The notes under the pieces were generated by a model, which was not told where the DNA came from, did no database searches, and saw only the letters and a program-made list of their open reading frames with translations. Positions 13,427-22,942 of a stretch of DNA of 64,000 bases are shown here, in pieces; within the stretch, counting starts at the first letter, position 1; every line of letters begins with the position of its first letter. Source of the stretch: Acidobacteriota bacterium (lineage in GTDB: Bacteria; Acidobacteriota; Vicinamibacteria; Vicinamibacterales; UBA2999); NCBI GenBank assembly GCA_018000455.1, contig JAGNJW010000005.1, forward strand, positions 1 to 64,000. Direction: 5' to 3'. The position numbers and the translations under genes are program-made.

Positions 13427-14350
13427 TCAACGGATGTCCAGGAACGTGCCCGCGCGCAGTTGGGCGAACGCCTGCTGGAGCTCTTCCTGGGTGTTCATCA
13501 CGACCGGGCCCCGCCAGGCAATAGGCTCCTTGAGCGGTGCGCCCGACACGAGCAGAAAGCGCAGGCCGCGCTCGCCGGCCCGGACGCGGATCTCGTCGCC
13601 GGCGTCGAACACGGTCAGGGAGCGGTTGGCGACGTCGGTGCCGTAGCGTGCGCGATCGTCGTCGAGCTGGCCGCCTTCAGATACCACATCAGTGGCCACG
13701 GGTCGCGGCTCGGAGGCATCGCGGAAGGCGCCGGTACCATCGAAGACATAGGCGAACACGTTGTTCGAGCGGGCCACGGGAATCGTTCGCTCGACGCCCG
13801 CCGGCACCGTGATGTCGAGGTACTGCGGCTCGGCGGCCACGCCCTCGACCGGACCGCGGCGGCCCCAGAACTCGCCGCTGATGATGCGCACCTTCGTGCC
13901 GTCGTCGTCGGTCACCTCGGTGACGTCCTTGGACGCCACTTCCTGATAGCGAGGCGCCGTCATCTTGTGCGCGGCCGGCAGATTCGCCCACAGCTGAAAA
14001 CCGTGCATGCGGCCCGCGCTGTCGCCGTGCGGCATCTCCTGGTGCACGATGCCGCGGCCGGCCGTCATCCACTGCACGTCGCCGGGCCCAATCGCCCCCT
14101 CGTTGCCGAGGCTGTCGGCATGGTCGACCGAGCCGGCCAGCACGTAGGTGATGGTCTCGATGCCGCGGTGCGGATGCCAGGGAAAGCCGCGCAGGTAGTC
14201 GTCGGGCACGTCGTTGCGGAAGTCGTCGAGGAGCAGGAACGGATCGACGTGTTCGGTCTCGCCAAAGCCGAAGGCGCGACGCAGATGGACACCGGCACCC
14301 TCGAGCGTGGGCGTGGACTGGACGTGGGACCGGACGGCACGAAGCGACAT
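13427..14350 (-). CDS. Pirin-family bicupin protein
   Basis: A 307-residue two-cupin protein. The N-terminal domain holds the pirin metal-binding motif: HPHRGIETITYVLAG (60-74), then GDVQWMTAGRGIVHQEMP with further His/Glu ligands, and FQLWANLPAAHKM. The C-terminal cupin is degenerate, as usual for the family. Pirins of this group include quercetin 2,3-dioxygenases, though many have no known substrate, so dioxygenase activity is only possible. ATG 14350 follows an AGGGAGGT on the minus strand. The gene lies between the damaged cupin gene and an MFS transporter, both on the same strand. Confidence 0.92.
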   Translation of the reverse strand: MSLRAVRSHVQSTPTLEGAGVHLRRAFGFGETEHVDPFLLLDDFRNDVPDDYLRGFPWHPHRGIETITYVLAGSVDHADSLGNEGAIGPGDVQWMTAGRGIVHQEMPHGDSAGRMHGFQLWANLPAAHKMTAPRYQEVASKDVTEVTDDDGTKVRIISGEFWGRRGPVEGVAAEPQYLDITVPAGVERTIPVARSNNVFAYVFDGTGAFRDASEPRPVATDVVSEGGQLDDDRARYGTDVANRSLTVFDAGDEIRVRAGERGLRFLLVSGAPLKEPIAWRGPVVMNTQEELQQAFAQLRAGTFLDIR

Positions 14351-14408
14351 GTGACCTCCCTGGCGGGCGACGGCTCGTGTGCGTCGTTGCCGAACACAGA
14401 TTTGATGC

Positions 14409-15695
14409 CTAGCGGCGGGGTGCCGTTTCCGCCGGCAGTGTCAGCGTGAGTAGGGCGCCTGCCACCAGCCCGGCTGCGAGCACCCAGAGCCCTGCGGCGA
14501 AGCTGCCCGTGGCATCGCGCGCGTAGCCGACCAGGGTGGGCCCGAGGAAGCCACCGATGTTGCCGACCGCATTCACGAGGGCCAGGCCGCCGGCCGCGGC
14601 CGTGCCGCGCAGGAACGCCGTGGGCAGTGCCCAGAACGGGCCGAGCGCGCCCCAGATGCCGAAGGCGGCAATCGAGAGGGCGACAACCGAGAGCGTGACG
14701 GAGGTCGGTACGGTGGCGGCCGCCACGAAACCGGCGGCGCCGATGAGCGCCGGCACGGCCACGTGCCAGCGCCGCTCTCCGGTGATGTCGGAACGGCGGC
14801 CGATCGCCACCATTCCTGCGGCCGCGACGACGTACGGCAGTGATGAGATGAGCGCCACGATGCTCGACGGCTGGTGGCCGAGCGACTGCACGATCTGTGG
14901 CAGCCAGAAGCTCACACCGTAGAACGCGAGCACGATGCAGAAGTAGATGCCGGCCAGGCGCCACAGACGCGGCGACGTGAGGGCGCCTCGCACGTCGTGG
15001 TGCATGCCGCCCGTCTCGCTGGCCTCGACCTCGAGCGTTGCCGTGAGCCACGCGCGCTCGGCCTTCGACAGCCAGCGCGCCTCGGCCGGGCGCCTGTCGA
15101 GTCGGCGCAAGACGATCGGCGCCAACACGATCGCCGGCACGCCTTCGACAACGAACAGCCACTGCCAGCCGCGCAATCCGAACACACCATCGAGCAGCAG
15201 GAGGCCGCTCGAGATCGGACCGCCGATGACGCCGGCGATCGCCGTGCCGGTCATGAAGAGCGCCACGGCATGCGCGCGCTCGCGGGCAGGGAACCACTGC
15301 GTAAGGTAGTAGAGGATGCCGGGGAAGAACCCGGCCTCCGCCGCGCCGAGCAGGAAACGCAGCAGATAGAAGCTCGTGGCGCTCTGCACGAAAGCCATGC
15401 CCACCGAGACCAGGCCCCAGGTGAGCATGATGCGGGCAATCCAGGCGCCGGCCCCGACCCGGGCCAGGATGAGATTGCTCGGTACCTCGAGCAGAGTATA
15501 CGAGACGAAGAAGATGCCGGAACCAAGTCCGTAGACGGTGGCCGTGAACCCGAGATCGCGGTTCATGTCGAGCGCCGCAAAGCCGATGTTCACGCGGTCC
15601 AGGTAGGCCACGACGTAGAGCAGGAACAGGAACGGGATGAGCCGGCGCCGCAGGGCGGCGACGGCGGTCACAGACGGCGGCGGGGCGTCCGGCAT
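14409..15695 (-). CDS. MFS transporter, anion:cation symporter (ACS) family
   Basis: A 428-residue inner-membrane permease with about twelve hydrophobic segments and a basic central loop (RRLDRRPAEARWLSKAERAW), a hallmark of the ACS family of organic-anion/proton symporters. The signature YLDRVNIGFAALDM follows TM1, and WFPARERAHAVALF is the typical TM4-5 loop. Members carry hexuronates, tartrate, phthalate or other carboxylates; the substrate here is unknown. I start at ATG 15695 (MPDAPPPSV), 24 residues inside the longest frame, because the extra N-terminus is Arg-rich and unlike the family. Located 58 bp before the pirin gene on the same strand. Confidence 0.9.
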   Translation of the reverse strand: MPDAPPPSVTAVAALRRRLIPFLFLLYVVAYLDRVNIGFAALDMNRDLGFTATVYGLGSGIFFVSYTLLEVPSNLILARVGAGAWIARIMLTWGLVSVGMAFVQSATSFYLLRFLLGAAEAGFFPGILYYLTQWFPARERAHAVALFMTGTAIAGVIGGPISSGLLLLDGVFGLRGWQWLFVVEGVPAIVLAPIVLRRLDRRPAEARWLSKAERAWLTATLEVEASETGGMHHDVRGALTSPRLWRLAGIYFCIVLAFYGVSFWLPQIVQSLGHQPSSIVALISSLPYVVAAAGMVAIGRRSDITGERRWHVAVPALIGAAGFVAAATVPTSVTLSVVALSIAAFGIWGALGPFWALPTAFLRGTAAAGGLALVNAVGNIGGFLGPTLVGYARDATGSFAAGLWVLAAGLVAGALLTLTLPAETAPRR

Positions 15696-16257
15696 GCGGC
15701 GCCATGATGGCATAGCGGACGCCTGCGGCTGGGCCCGGGAACGCTGCCGGGCTCGGCGCCGTTCCATGATTGTCGACCTCGCCAGGTTGCTTCGGCCGGC
15801 CGGCGTGATGGTGGAGGAATCGTCGGCCGCGCAGTTCTCGGGCGGTCGCTTTGACGATGGTCCAGAGACCGGTGCCAGCCGGCGACTCGACGATCTGGGG
15901 CCAGGTGCGGCCGAGGACGACGCGCGAGTTGCTGGCGCGCTCGCGACTGGTGGAGTTCCTCGAGCGGCAGACCGGCAAGCGCTTCGACCCGCAGCTGCGG
16001 AGCGGACGGCCCTCGAGCGTCGGCATAGCCTGGATGCGGGTCATATGACAGCGTCTACGGAAACGGTGCTGCTGAAGGAGCAGCTTGAGTTGCCGACCGA
16101 AGTCGCGGTCCAGCCAGACGCGAGATCTGGAAGTCTGCCAAACATTGGATAAGAGATGTGTCCTGACGCGACTAGTCGTCCGTGCGGAAGCGCGCAAACA
16201 GTGAAGTTTCTGGGCTGAAATGCGCCTGGTACGGTCCGTGCTATCAGGAGCCGTAGC
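15696..16257. other. Gap between MFS gene and PilZ gene
   Basis: No strongly supported gene apart from a possible short frame at 15857-16048. The last 100 bases before 16258 are lower in GC (about 16140-16230) and probably contain the promoter of the PilZ operon; TACGGT at 16229-16234 and TATCAG at 16242-16247 are weak -10 candidates. Confidence 0.35.
15857..16048 (+). CDS. Possible small protein (63 aa), doubtful
   Basis: From ATG 15857 the frame gives 63 residues, including RPRTTRELLARSRLVEFLER then QTGKRFDPQL. Third codon positions are almost all G or C, as in real genes here, and the sequence looks natural. There is no ribosome site, neighbour or recognised family, and it may be a remnant of a larger gene. 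Confidence 0.25.
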   Translation: MVQRPVPAGDSTIWGQVRPRTTRELLARSRLVEFLERQTGKRFDPQLRSGRPSSVGIAWMRVI

Positions 16258-16680
16258 ATGGACACGCCGGGCCCGTCGCAGCACCCATTTTCTCCTCTGT
16301 CGCTGGCGGCCGACCGCGACCGCCGCTCGCAGCCCCGCCTCAGTGCGGAAGTGCTCGGCTTGGAAGTCGATGCCACGTTGTCGCAAGGTGTGTACGTGCG
16401 CGTGCTGAACGTCTCAACGGGCGGAGCGCTGATCGAACTCCACGAGTGGATCCGGCCCGGCACGAAGAGTGCCTTGAAGCTCTCGCGTCCGCTCAGCGCA
16501 GGAGTGAAGGCCGATCGCATGGTGGCGAGCGGACTCGTGGTGCGCTGCTGGGTAGACCGGCTGGCTCCACTGCGCTACCGCGCGGCGATGGTCTTTGCGA
16601 GTCCGGCCCCCGAGCAGCCGCGCCCCGACGCGGCGGCCCCAGACACCGACCTTACCGTGCTTCTGGAACGTCCCGCGTGA
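16258..16680 (+). CDS. PilZ domain protein
   Basis: A 140-residue cytosolic protein with a single PilZ domain, a c-di-GMP receptor module. It begins with the binding motif DRRSQPRL (RxxxR type) around residues 20-27, and the barrel carries VLNVSTGGALIELHEWI (D/NxSxxG type) around 50-65. A Pro-rich acidic tail follows. AGGAG 16246-16250 lies 7 bases before ATG 16258. Its stop overlaps the next gene's GTG (GTGA), so the two form an operon and the partner may be the effector. Binding by c-di-GMP is inferred from motifs. Confidence 0.8.
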   Translation: MDTPGPSQHPFSPLSLAADRDRRSQPRLSAEVLGLEVDATLSQGVYVRVLNVSTGGALIELHEWIRPGTKSALKLSRPLSAGVKADRMVASGLVVRCWVDRLAPLRYRAAMVFASPAPEQPRPDAAAPDTDLTVLLERPA

Positions 16681-17351
16681 CCATCACTGAGGCGACACAC
16701 GCCCTGGCGGCGCTATCCAAGGCGAAGGAGCAGGCCGGTCGATGGACCGTCCCGTCTCACACCCCCATGCGCCTGGTTGATGCCATCACGCGAGTCGAGC
16801 CCACCTGGGTGGAAGCCGTGGCGGTGGTGCAGGCCGTCTGTGCGCAGCTGGCGCCGGGCCAGGCGGCACCCGCTCTCGACACGATCACGATCTCGCCGAT
16901 GGGTGACGTCTCGTTTCCGCCGGCGGGCTCGAGCGACGACACCATCACGGTGGGAGCCATGGGCCGGCTGCTGACCGACATCCTCCGCTCGAGCGACTGC
17001 CCGATGCAGGTATGGGAGGCCACCGAGCGCGCCCGCCGCGCGCCGGCCGCCGTGGGCACGGCCCGGAGCTTCGGCGCGGCTCTGACGTGCCTCTCGAGGG
17101 CGCAGGGACCGAACGACCTACGGCAGTACTTCGAGGCGGCGCGTCGGCCCTCCCGGCCCGCCGGGGGCACGCCGACGGCGTCGCTGAGCGTGGTGGCGCT
17201 GACGGCACGCGCCGGTTTCGTCCTGCTGCTGGTGGCGATGGGCGGGATTGGGACCGGCGTGTCCCTTGGCGCGATCGTGGCGGCCGAGGCGCTCGGCGCA
17301 CGACCGGTAGCGCTCGTCGTGCTGGCCGCGGCCGAGACCGATCGCCGCTAG
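16677..17351 (+). CDS. Hypothetical membrane-anchored protein coupled to PilZ gene
   Basis: A 224-residue protein starting at GTG 16677, overlapping the PilZ stop. The soluble N-terminal 160 residues begin with a helical segment (HALAALSKAKEQ), then TPMRLVDAITRVEPTWVEAVAVV, a beta-rich middle (DTITISPMGDVSFP ... DDTITVGAMG) and a cysteine pair. The C-terminal 45 residues hold one or two hydrophobic segments (GFVLLLVAMGGIGTGVSLGA). The middle resembles the kind of non-catalytic domain appended to kinase-like signalling proteins, but I recognise no family. Coupling suggests it works with the c-di-GMP receptor. Confidence 0.65.
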   Translation: MTITEATHALAALSKAKEQAGRWTVPSHTPMRLVDAITRVEPTWVEAVAVVQAVCAQLAPGQAAPALDTITISPMGDVSFPPAGSSDDTITVGAMGRLLTDILRSSDCPMQVWEATERARRAPAAVGTARSFGAALTCLSRAQGPNDLRQYFEAARRPSRPAGGTPTASLSVVALTARAGFVLLLVAMGGIGTGVSLGAIVAAEALGARPVALVVLAAAETDRR

Positions 17352-18274
17352 CCTGCGGTCGCTCGTGTGGATGAGCGCGCAGCCTGCTCGGCCTGCAGGT
17401 AGCGCGAGCGCAGCGGATGGTCGAGGCCGGCCGCAATCCGTGCCGACGCCGCGGCCACGCCCGTAATCGACACCCCGGTGGTGATCCCCAGCCCGTCGAG
17501 AACGTAGAGGAGGTCTTCGGTGGCAAGGTTCCCCGACGCGCCCGGCGCGAACGGGCAGCCGCCGAGACCCCCAGCAGCCGCGTCGAAGGTCGTGATGCCG
17601 GCGTCGAGCCCCGCCAGCACGTTGGCGAGCGCGGTCCCGCGCGTGTCGTGGAAGTGCAACGCCAGCTGGTGCACCGGCAGCTCGACCGTCAGATAGGCCA
17701 GCAAATCGCGCACCTGCCCCGGGTGGGCGATGCCGATCGTGTCACTCACCGCCACTTCGTAGACGCCGGCCTCGATGAGGACCCGCGCCACGCGCAGCAC
17801 GGCGCCCGGCGCCACCGCCCCCTCGAAGGGACACCCGAAGGCGCACGACACATAGCCACGCACCGCGAGGCCAGCCGTTGTCGCGCTGGCGATGATCTCT
17901 GCGTAGTTGGCGAGTGACTGGTCGATCGACTGGTTGATATTGCGGACGCTGAATGTCTCCGAGGCGGCAGCAAACACCGCCACTTCGTCGACGCGTGCCG
18001 CGATCGCACGCTCGAGGCCGGCACGATTGGGCACGAGCGCGGTGTAGCGCACGCCGGGGCGTCGTTCGATCGCGGCGAACACGTCGGCGGCGTCGGCCAT
18101 CTGCGGCACGCGGTGCGGCGAGACGAACGACGAGACTTCGATGACGCGATGGCCGGCCCCAGTGAGTGCGTCGACGAAGCGCACCTTGTCGGCAGTCGCG
18201 ATCGTCACGGCTTCGTTCTGCAGCCCGTCACGTGGGCCCACCTCGACGACCGTGACGGCCTCGGGTACGTTCAC
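17348..18274 (-). CDS. mvaB: Hydroxymethylglutaryl-CoA lyase
   Basis: A 308-residue TIM-barrel lyase that splits HMG-CoA into acetoacetate and acetyl-CoA, the last step of leucine breakdown. Family motifs in order: VVEVGPRDGLQNE (catalytic Arg/Asp and metal Asp), IEVSSFVSPHRVPQMAD, SETFSVRNIN, VRGYVSCAFGCPFEG, VSDTIGIAHPG, LHFHDTRGTALAN and the active-site loop GGLGGCPFAPGASGNLATED with its catalytic Cys. GTG 18274 overlaps the stop of the biotin carrier gene (GTGA). It is the last gene of the leucine operon and ends 4 bp into the 3' end of the converging 16677-17351 gene. Confidence 0.96.
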   Translation of the reverse strand: MNVPEAVTVVEVGPRDGLQNEAVTIATADKVRFVDALTGAGHRVIEVSSFVSPHRVPQMADAADVFAAIERRPGVRYTALVPNRAGLERAIAARVDEVAVFAAASETFSVRNINQSIDQSLANYAEIIASATTAGLAVRGYVSCAFGCPFEGAVAPGAVLRVARVLIEAGVYEVAVSDTIGIAHPGQVRDLLAYLTVELPVHQLALHFHDTRGTALANVLAGLDAGITTFDAAAGGLGGCPFAPGASGNLATEDLLYVLDGLGITTGVSITGVAAASARIAAGLDHPLRSRYLQAEQAARSSTRATAG

Positions 18275-18750
18275 GCCTCGATCTCCACCAGCCGCACGCC
18301 GGGTGTCACGAGGTCGCCAATCGAGCAGTGGATCGCGCCAACGACGCCGTCGTACGTCGCGCGCACGGTCAGTTCCATCTTCATCGCCTCGAGCACGACC
18401 ACCGGTGCACCGGTCGTCACCCGTTCCCCGACGGCGACGACCACGCTGACGACGGTGGCGGGCATCGGCGCGGTCATGTCGGTGGCGGCAGCGCGGGCCG
18501 CTCCCGTGCGCTTCGGCGAGCTGTCGACGACCAGGGTGTAGACGTGCCCGTCAGCGACGGCCCAAGTCTCGTGCGGCGCGCCAGCCACGACGACGACCGT
18601 GCTCCTGGCGTCGTCGCCGGTGACCAGGTAGCGGCCCGGCGTGGTTTCGGCGACCTGGAAGCGGCGGCCATCGACGGTGACCTCGCCGTCAGCGCCGGTG
18701 TCGGCCGTCACTTCGCTGGCGCCCTGCAGCACGCGGTAACGTGGGCTCAT
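18271..18750 (-). CDS. Biotin carboxyl carrier subunit of an acyl-CoA carboxylase
   Basis: A 159-residue protein. The C-terminal half (about residues 90-159) is a biotinyl domain: TAPMPATVVSVVVAVGERVT, then VVLEAMKMEL with biotinylated Lys124, and the closing GDLVTPGVRLVEIEA. The N-terminal half is a beta-rich domain like the BT/linker region of fused carboxylase alpha chains. In methylcrotonyl-CoA carboxylases the biotin domain is normally fused to the biotin carboxylase; here it is a separate gene 7 bp after that gene. It should carry CO2 between the 18758-20269 and 21051-22658 products. Confidence 0.9.
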   Translation of the reverse strand: MSPRYRVLQGASEVTADTGADGEVTVDGRRFQVAETTPGRYLVTGDDARSTVVVVAGAPHETWAVADGHVYTLVVDSSPKRTGAARAAATDMTAPMPATVVSVVVAVGERVTTGAPVVVLEAMKMELTVRATYDGVVGAIHCSIGDLVTPGVRLVEIEA

Positions 18751-18757
18751 CCTCGTT

Positions 18758-20269
18758 TCACCCTCGCCACCCGCGCAGCGTCTCGAACGGATCCGACTGG
18801 GACAGGGCGGCAGGTCCGGCGCCGGCGGGCCGAGCCGCACCGCGAGACGCGTGCCACGCGGCGGCCGCCGCCAGCGCGGGCGGCAATTCGGCCAACGCCG
18901 CGGTGAGCGTGCCGAGCTCGCGGCGCAGGAAGCCGGTGTCGATCCGGCCGGCGACAAAATCCTGATGGCGGAGGATGGCCATCAGGAAGGCGATGTTGGT
19001 GCGCACCCCGAGGATCTCGAAACGCGACAGCGCTTCGAGCGCCCGCGCCACGCTCTCGGTGCGCGTCTCGCCCCAGGTAATGAGCTTGGCCAGCATCGGA
19101 TCGTAATAGACCGATACCGTGCCGCCTTCGATGACTCCCGAGTCCACCCGGATGCCGGGGCCCGACGGCTCGCGGTAGCGGAGGAGTGGACCGGCCTGGG
19201 GCAGGAATCCTTGTGCCGGATCCTCGGCGTAGATACGGCACTCGAGCGCGTGGCCTCGCTGTGCCAGGTCGCCTTGCCGCCACGGCAGCTCCTCGCCTGA
19301 CGCCACGGCGATCTGCGCCCGTACAAGGTCGACGCCGACCACGCACTCGGTGATCGGGTGCTCGACCTGGAGACGCGTGTTGATCTCGAGAAAGTAGAAC
19401 TTCGCCTGGTCGCCGTCACCTTCGAGCAGGAACTCGACCGTGCCGGCGTTGCGATAGCCGACGGCTTCGGCGGCCGTCACGGCCGCGGCCCCGATGCGGG
19501 CCCGCACGGCCGGCGTCACGGCCGGCGACGGCGTCTCCTCGATCACCTTCTGATGCCGTCGTTGCGCCGAACATTCGCGCTCGAACAGGTGCACCGTGTG
19601 GCCGTGGGCGTCGGCGAACACCTGCACTTCGATATGGCGGGGGCACTCGACCAGCCGCTCGAGATACAGCGTCGGATTGCCGAACGCGGACTGGGCCTCG
19701 CGGCGCGCCTGTGGCAGCGCCGTCGCCAGCTCGTCGAGGTGTCGCACCGTCTTCATGCCGATGCCGCCGCCTCCCGACGCCGGCTTCACGAGCAGCGGCA
19801 CGCCCAGCGCCGTGGCGGCCGCGATGAGCGCCGCGTCACTCTGGTCCTCGGAGGCCGCGCCCGGCACGACGGGCACGCCAGCCGCCTCCATCAGCGTGCG
19901 AGCGCCGGTCTTCGACCCGAGGCGCGCGATCGCGCCGGAGGTCGGCCCGATGAAGATGAGACCGGCCTCCTCCACGGCCCGTGCGAAGTGCGCCCGTTCC
20001 GACAGGAAGCCGTAGCCGGGATGCACAGCATCGGCACCGGTCTGGCGTGCGGCGTCGATGAGCGCACCCACGTTGAGATAACTCTCGGCCGCGGGCGCCG
20101 GGCCGATGCGTACCGCCGTTCGCGCCGCGTGCACGTGCGGCGCTGCCGCGTCGGCATCGGAATACACCGCCACCGTGTCGATACTGGCGGTGTGGCAGGC
20201 GCGGATGACGCGCAGCGCGATCTCGCCGCGATTGGCGATGAGCACCCGCCGGATCACTTCACCACCCAT
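18758..20269 (-). CDS. Acyl-CoA carboxylase biotin carboxylase subunit (methylcrotonyl-CoA type)
   Basis: A 503-residue ATP-grasp enzyme that carboxylates biotin using ATP and bicarbonate. It shows RRVLIANRGEIALRVIRAC at the N-terminus, DAVHPGYGFLSER, the Gly-rich ATP loop KPASGGGGIGMK, ECSAQRRHQKVIEETPSP, EINTRLQVEHPITE (catalytic) and the C-terminal domain with RTNIAFLMAILRH. It is longer than ordinary AccC (about 450) and matches the biotin carboxylase half of fused methylcrotonyl-CoA carboxylase alpha chains, with the biotin domain cut off as the next gene. ATG 20269 overlaps the stop of the enoyl-CoA hydratase gene by 16 bp. Confidence 0.94.
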   Translation of the reverse strand: MGGEVIRRVLIANRGEIALRVIRACHTASIDTVAVYSDADAAAPHVHAARTAVRIGPAPAAESYLNVGALIDAARQTGADAVHPGYGFLSERAHFARAVEEAGLIFIGPTSGAIARLGSKTGARTLMEAAGVPVVPGAASEDQSDAALIAAATALGVPLLVKPASGGGGIGMKTVRHLDELATALPQARREAQSAFGNPTLYLERLVECPRHIEVQVFADAHGHTVHLFERECSAQRRHQKVIEETPSPAVTPAVRARIGAAAVTAAEAVGYRNAGTVEFLLEGDGDQAKFYFLEINTRLQVEHPITECVVGVDLVRAQIAVASGEELPWRQGDLAQRGHALECRIYAEDPAQGFLPQAGPLLRYREPSGPGIRVDSGVIEGGTVSVYYDPMLAKLITWGETRTESVARALEALSRFEILGVRTNIAFLMAILRHQDFVAGRIDTGFLRRELGTLTAALAELPPALAAAAAWHASRGAARPAGAGPAALSQSDPFETLRGWRG

Positions 20270-21048
20270 GACGGCTCGCGCTTGGCGAGGAATGCACGCA
20301 GGCCTTCCTGGCCCTCCGGCGAGACGCGCTGCAGGGCGATGGTGCGGGCAGTGATCGAGGCGACGTCTTCCGGTTGACGGCCCCACACTTGTGGAATCAG
20401 CGCCTTGGCCGCGGCCACGGCGGTCGGCGACGCCGACAGCGCTTCGCGCACGTAGGCCGCCACCACCGCATCGAGCTGAGCGGCCGGCACCACCGCGTGG
20501 ACGAGGCCGAGCGTGAGCGCTTTGGCCGCGTCGAACCTGGTGCCGGTGAGGAACAGTTCACGCGCCGCCGAGACGCCGATCTTCGGCAGGACGAAGGGGG
20601 AGATCATGGACGGCAGGATGCCGAGCCTGGTCTCGGTGAAGCCGAAGATGGCGCGGTCGTCGGCCACGACGATGTCGCAGACGGCGGCCAGCCCGGAACC
20701 GCCGCCAAGGGCGGCGCCGTGGACGCGGCCGATGACCACCATCGGCAGCGTGTTGATGGCGCCGAGCATCGCCGTCGTCGCCAGCGCATCCGCCTCGTTG
20801 TCGGCGGCGGAGGCCTCGGCCATTCGCGCCATCCAGGCGGCATCGGCGCCGGCGCTGAACACCTTGCCTGCGCCGGCCACCACCGCCACCCGCACCTGGG
20901 CGTCGAGGGCGGTGCCGTCGGCCCATTGCCGTAACTCCGTCACCACCTCGTCGTTGAAGGCGTTGCGGACGTCGGGCCGGTTGAGGGTGAGGTACTCGAC
21001 CGGACCGTCGCGTCGGGTCTGCAGGTAGCGGTAGGTCACGAATGGCAA
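20254..21048 (-). CDS. Enoyl-CoA hydratase/isomerase, probable methylglutaconyl-CoA hydratase
   Basis: A 264-residue crotonase-fold enzyme. It has the CoA-binding and oxyanion regions of the family: VEYLTLNRPDVRNAFND, AGKVFSAGADAAWM, IGRVHGAALGGGSGLAAVCDIVVA and the catalytic-Glu segment FGFTETRLGILPSMISPFVLPKIG. Position between the two carboxylase subunits and upstream of HMG-CoA lyase points to methylglutaconyl-CoA hydration (leucine pathway), as in liuC of pseudomonads. That specificity is from context; the sequence alone only shows the superfamily. Two bases separate it from the carboxyltransferase gene. Confidence 0.92.
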   Translation of the reverse strand: MPFVTYRYLQTRRDGPVEYLTLNRPDVRNAFNDEVVTELRQWADGTALDAQVRVAVVAGAGKVFSAGADAAWMARMAEASAADNEADALATTAMLGAINTLPMVVIGRVHGAALGGGSGLAAVCDIVVADDRAIFGFTETRLGILPSMISPFVLPKIGVSAARELFLTGTRFDAAKALTLGLVHAVVPAAQLDAVVAAYVREALSASPTAVAAAKALIPQVWGRQPEDVASITARTIALQRVSPEGQEGLRAFLAKREPSWVVK

Positions 21049-21050
21049 GC

Positions 21051-22658
<1,608 letters not shown>

Positions 22659-22691
22659 GGGGCTCCTGCGCCGGGCGGATGAAGGACGCGC

Positions 22692-22871
22692 CTACCAGCC
22701 GCAGCAGTCGGTCTTGAAGCGGCACGCGGGGCAGCGCCAGACCGCGTGCATGCGGTACATCTCGGCGCCGCAGCGCTCGCAGATGGTGCGGCTGTCCTCG
22801 GCTGGGGCCGGGGCGGTTCTGAGAGCCGACAGGACAGGCGTTACCGGCGGGAACGGTCGAGAATCGGCCAT
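22692..22871 (-). CDS. Small zinc-ribbon protein (59 aa)
   Basis: ATG 22871 opens 59 codons. After a Pro/Ala-rich N-terminus comes TICERCGAEMYRMHAVWRCP-AC, a C-x2-C...C-x2-C zinc ribbon (Cys31, Cys34, Cys47, Cys50), then RFKTDCCGW with two more Cys. A perfect -10 hexamer TATAAT (22884-22879 on the minus strand) ends 7 bases before the ATG, so the transcript may be leaderless. It lies just upstream of the leucine operon and divergent from the NtrC-type regulator. Role unknown; such ribbons often bind nucleic acid or protein partners. Confidence 0.7.
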   Translation of the reverse strand: MADSRPFPPVTPVLSALRTAPAPAEDSRTICERCGAEMYRMHAVWRCPACRFKTDCCGW

Positions 22872-22878
22872 CGCCGCG

Positions 22879-22884
22879 ATTATA
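22879..22884 (-). promoter_or_regulatory. -10 element TATAAT for the zinc-ribbon gene
   Basis: Minus strand TATAAT, a consensus -10, with 7 bases to the ATG at 22871. That places transcription start at or next to the start codon. No consensus -35 is seen. Confidence 0.45.
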
Positions 22885-22942
22885 GCGGAACGTCCGCCGT
22901 GGGCCGCCCAGCCGCGCGGATCGGGAATAATGGGAAGCAGTC

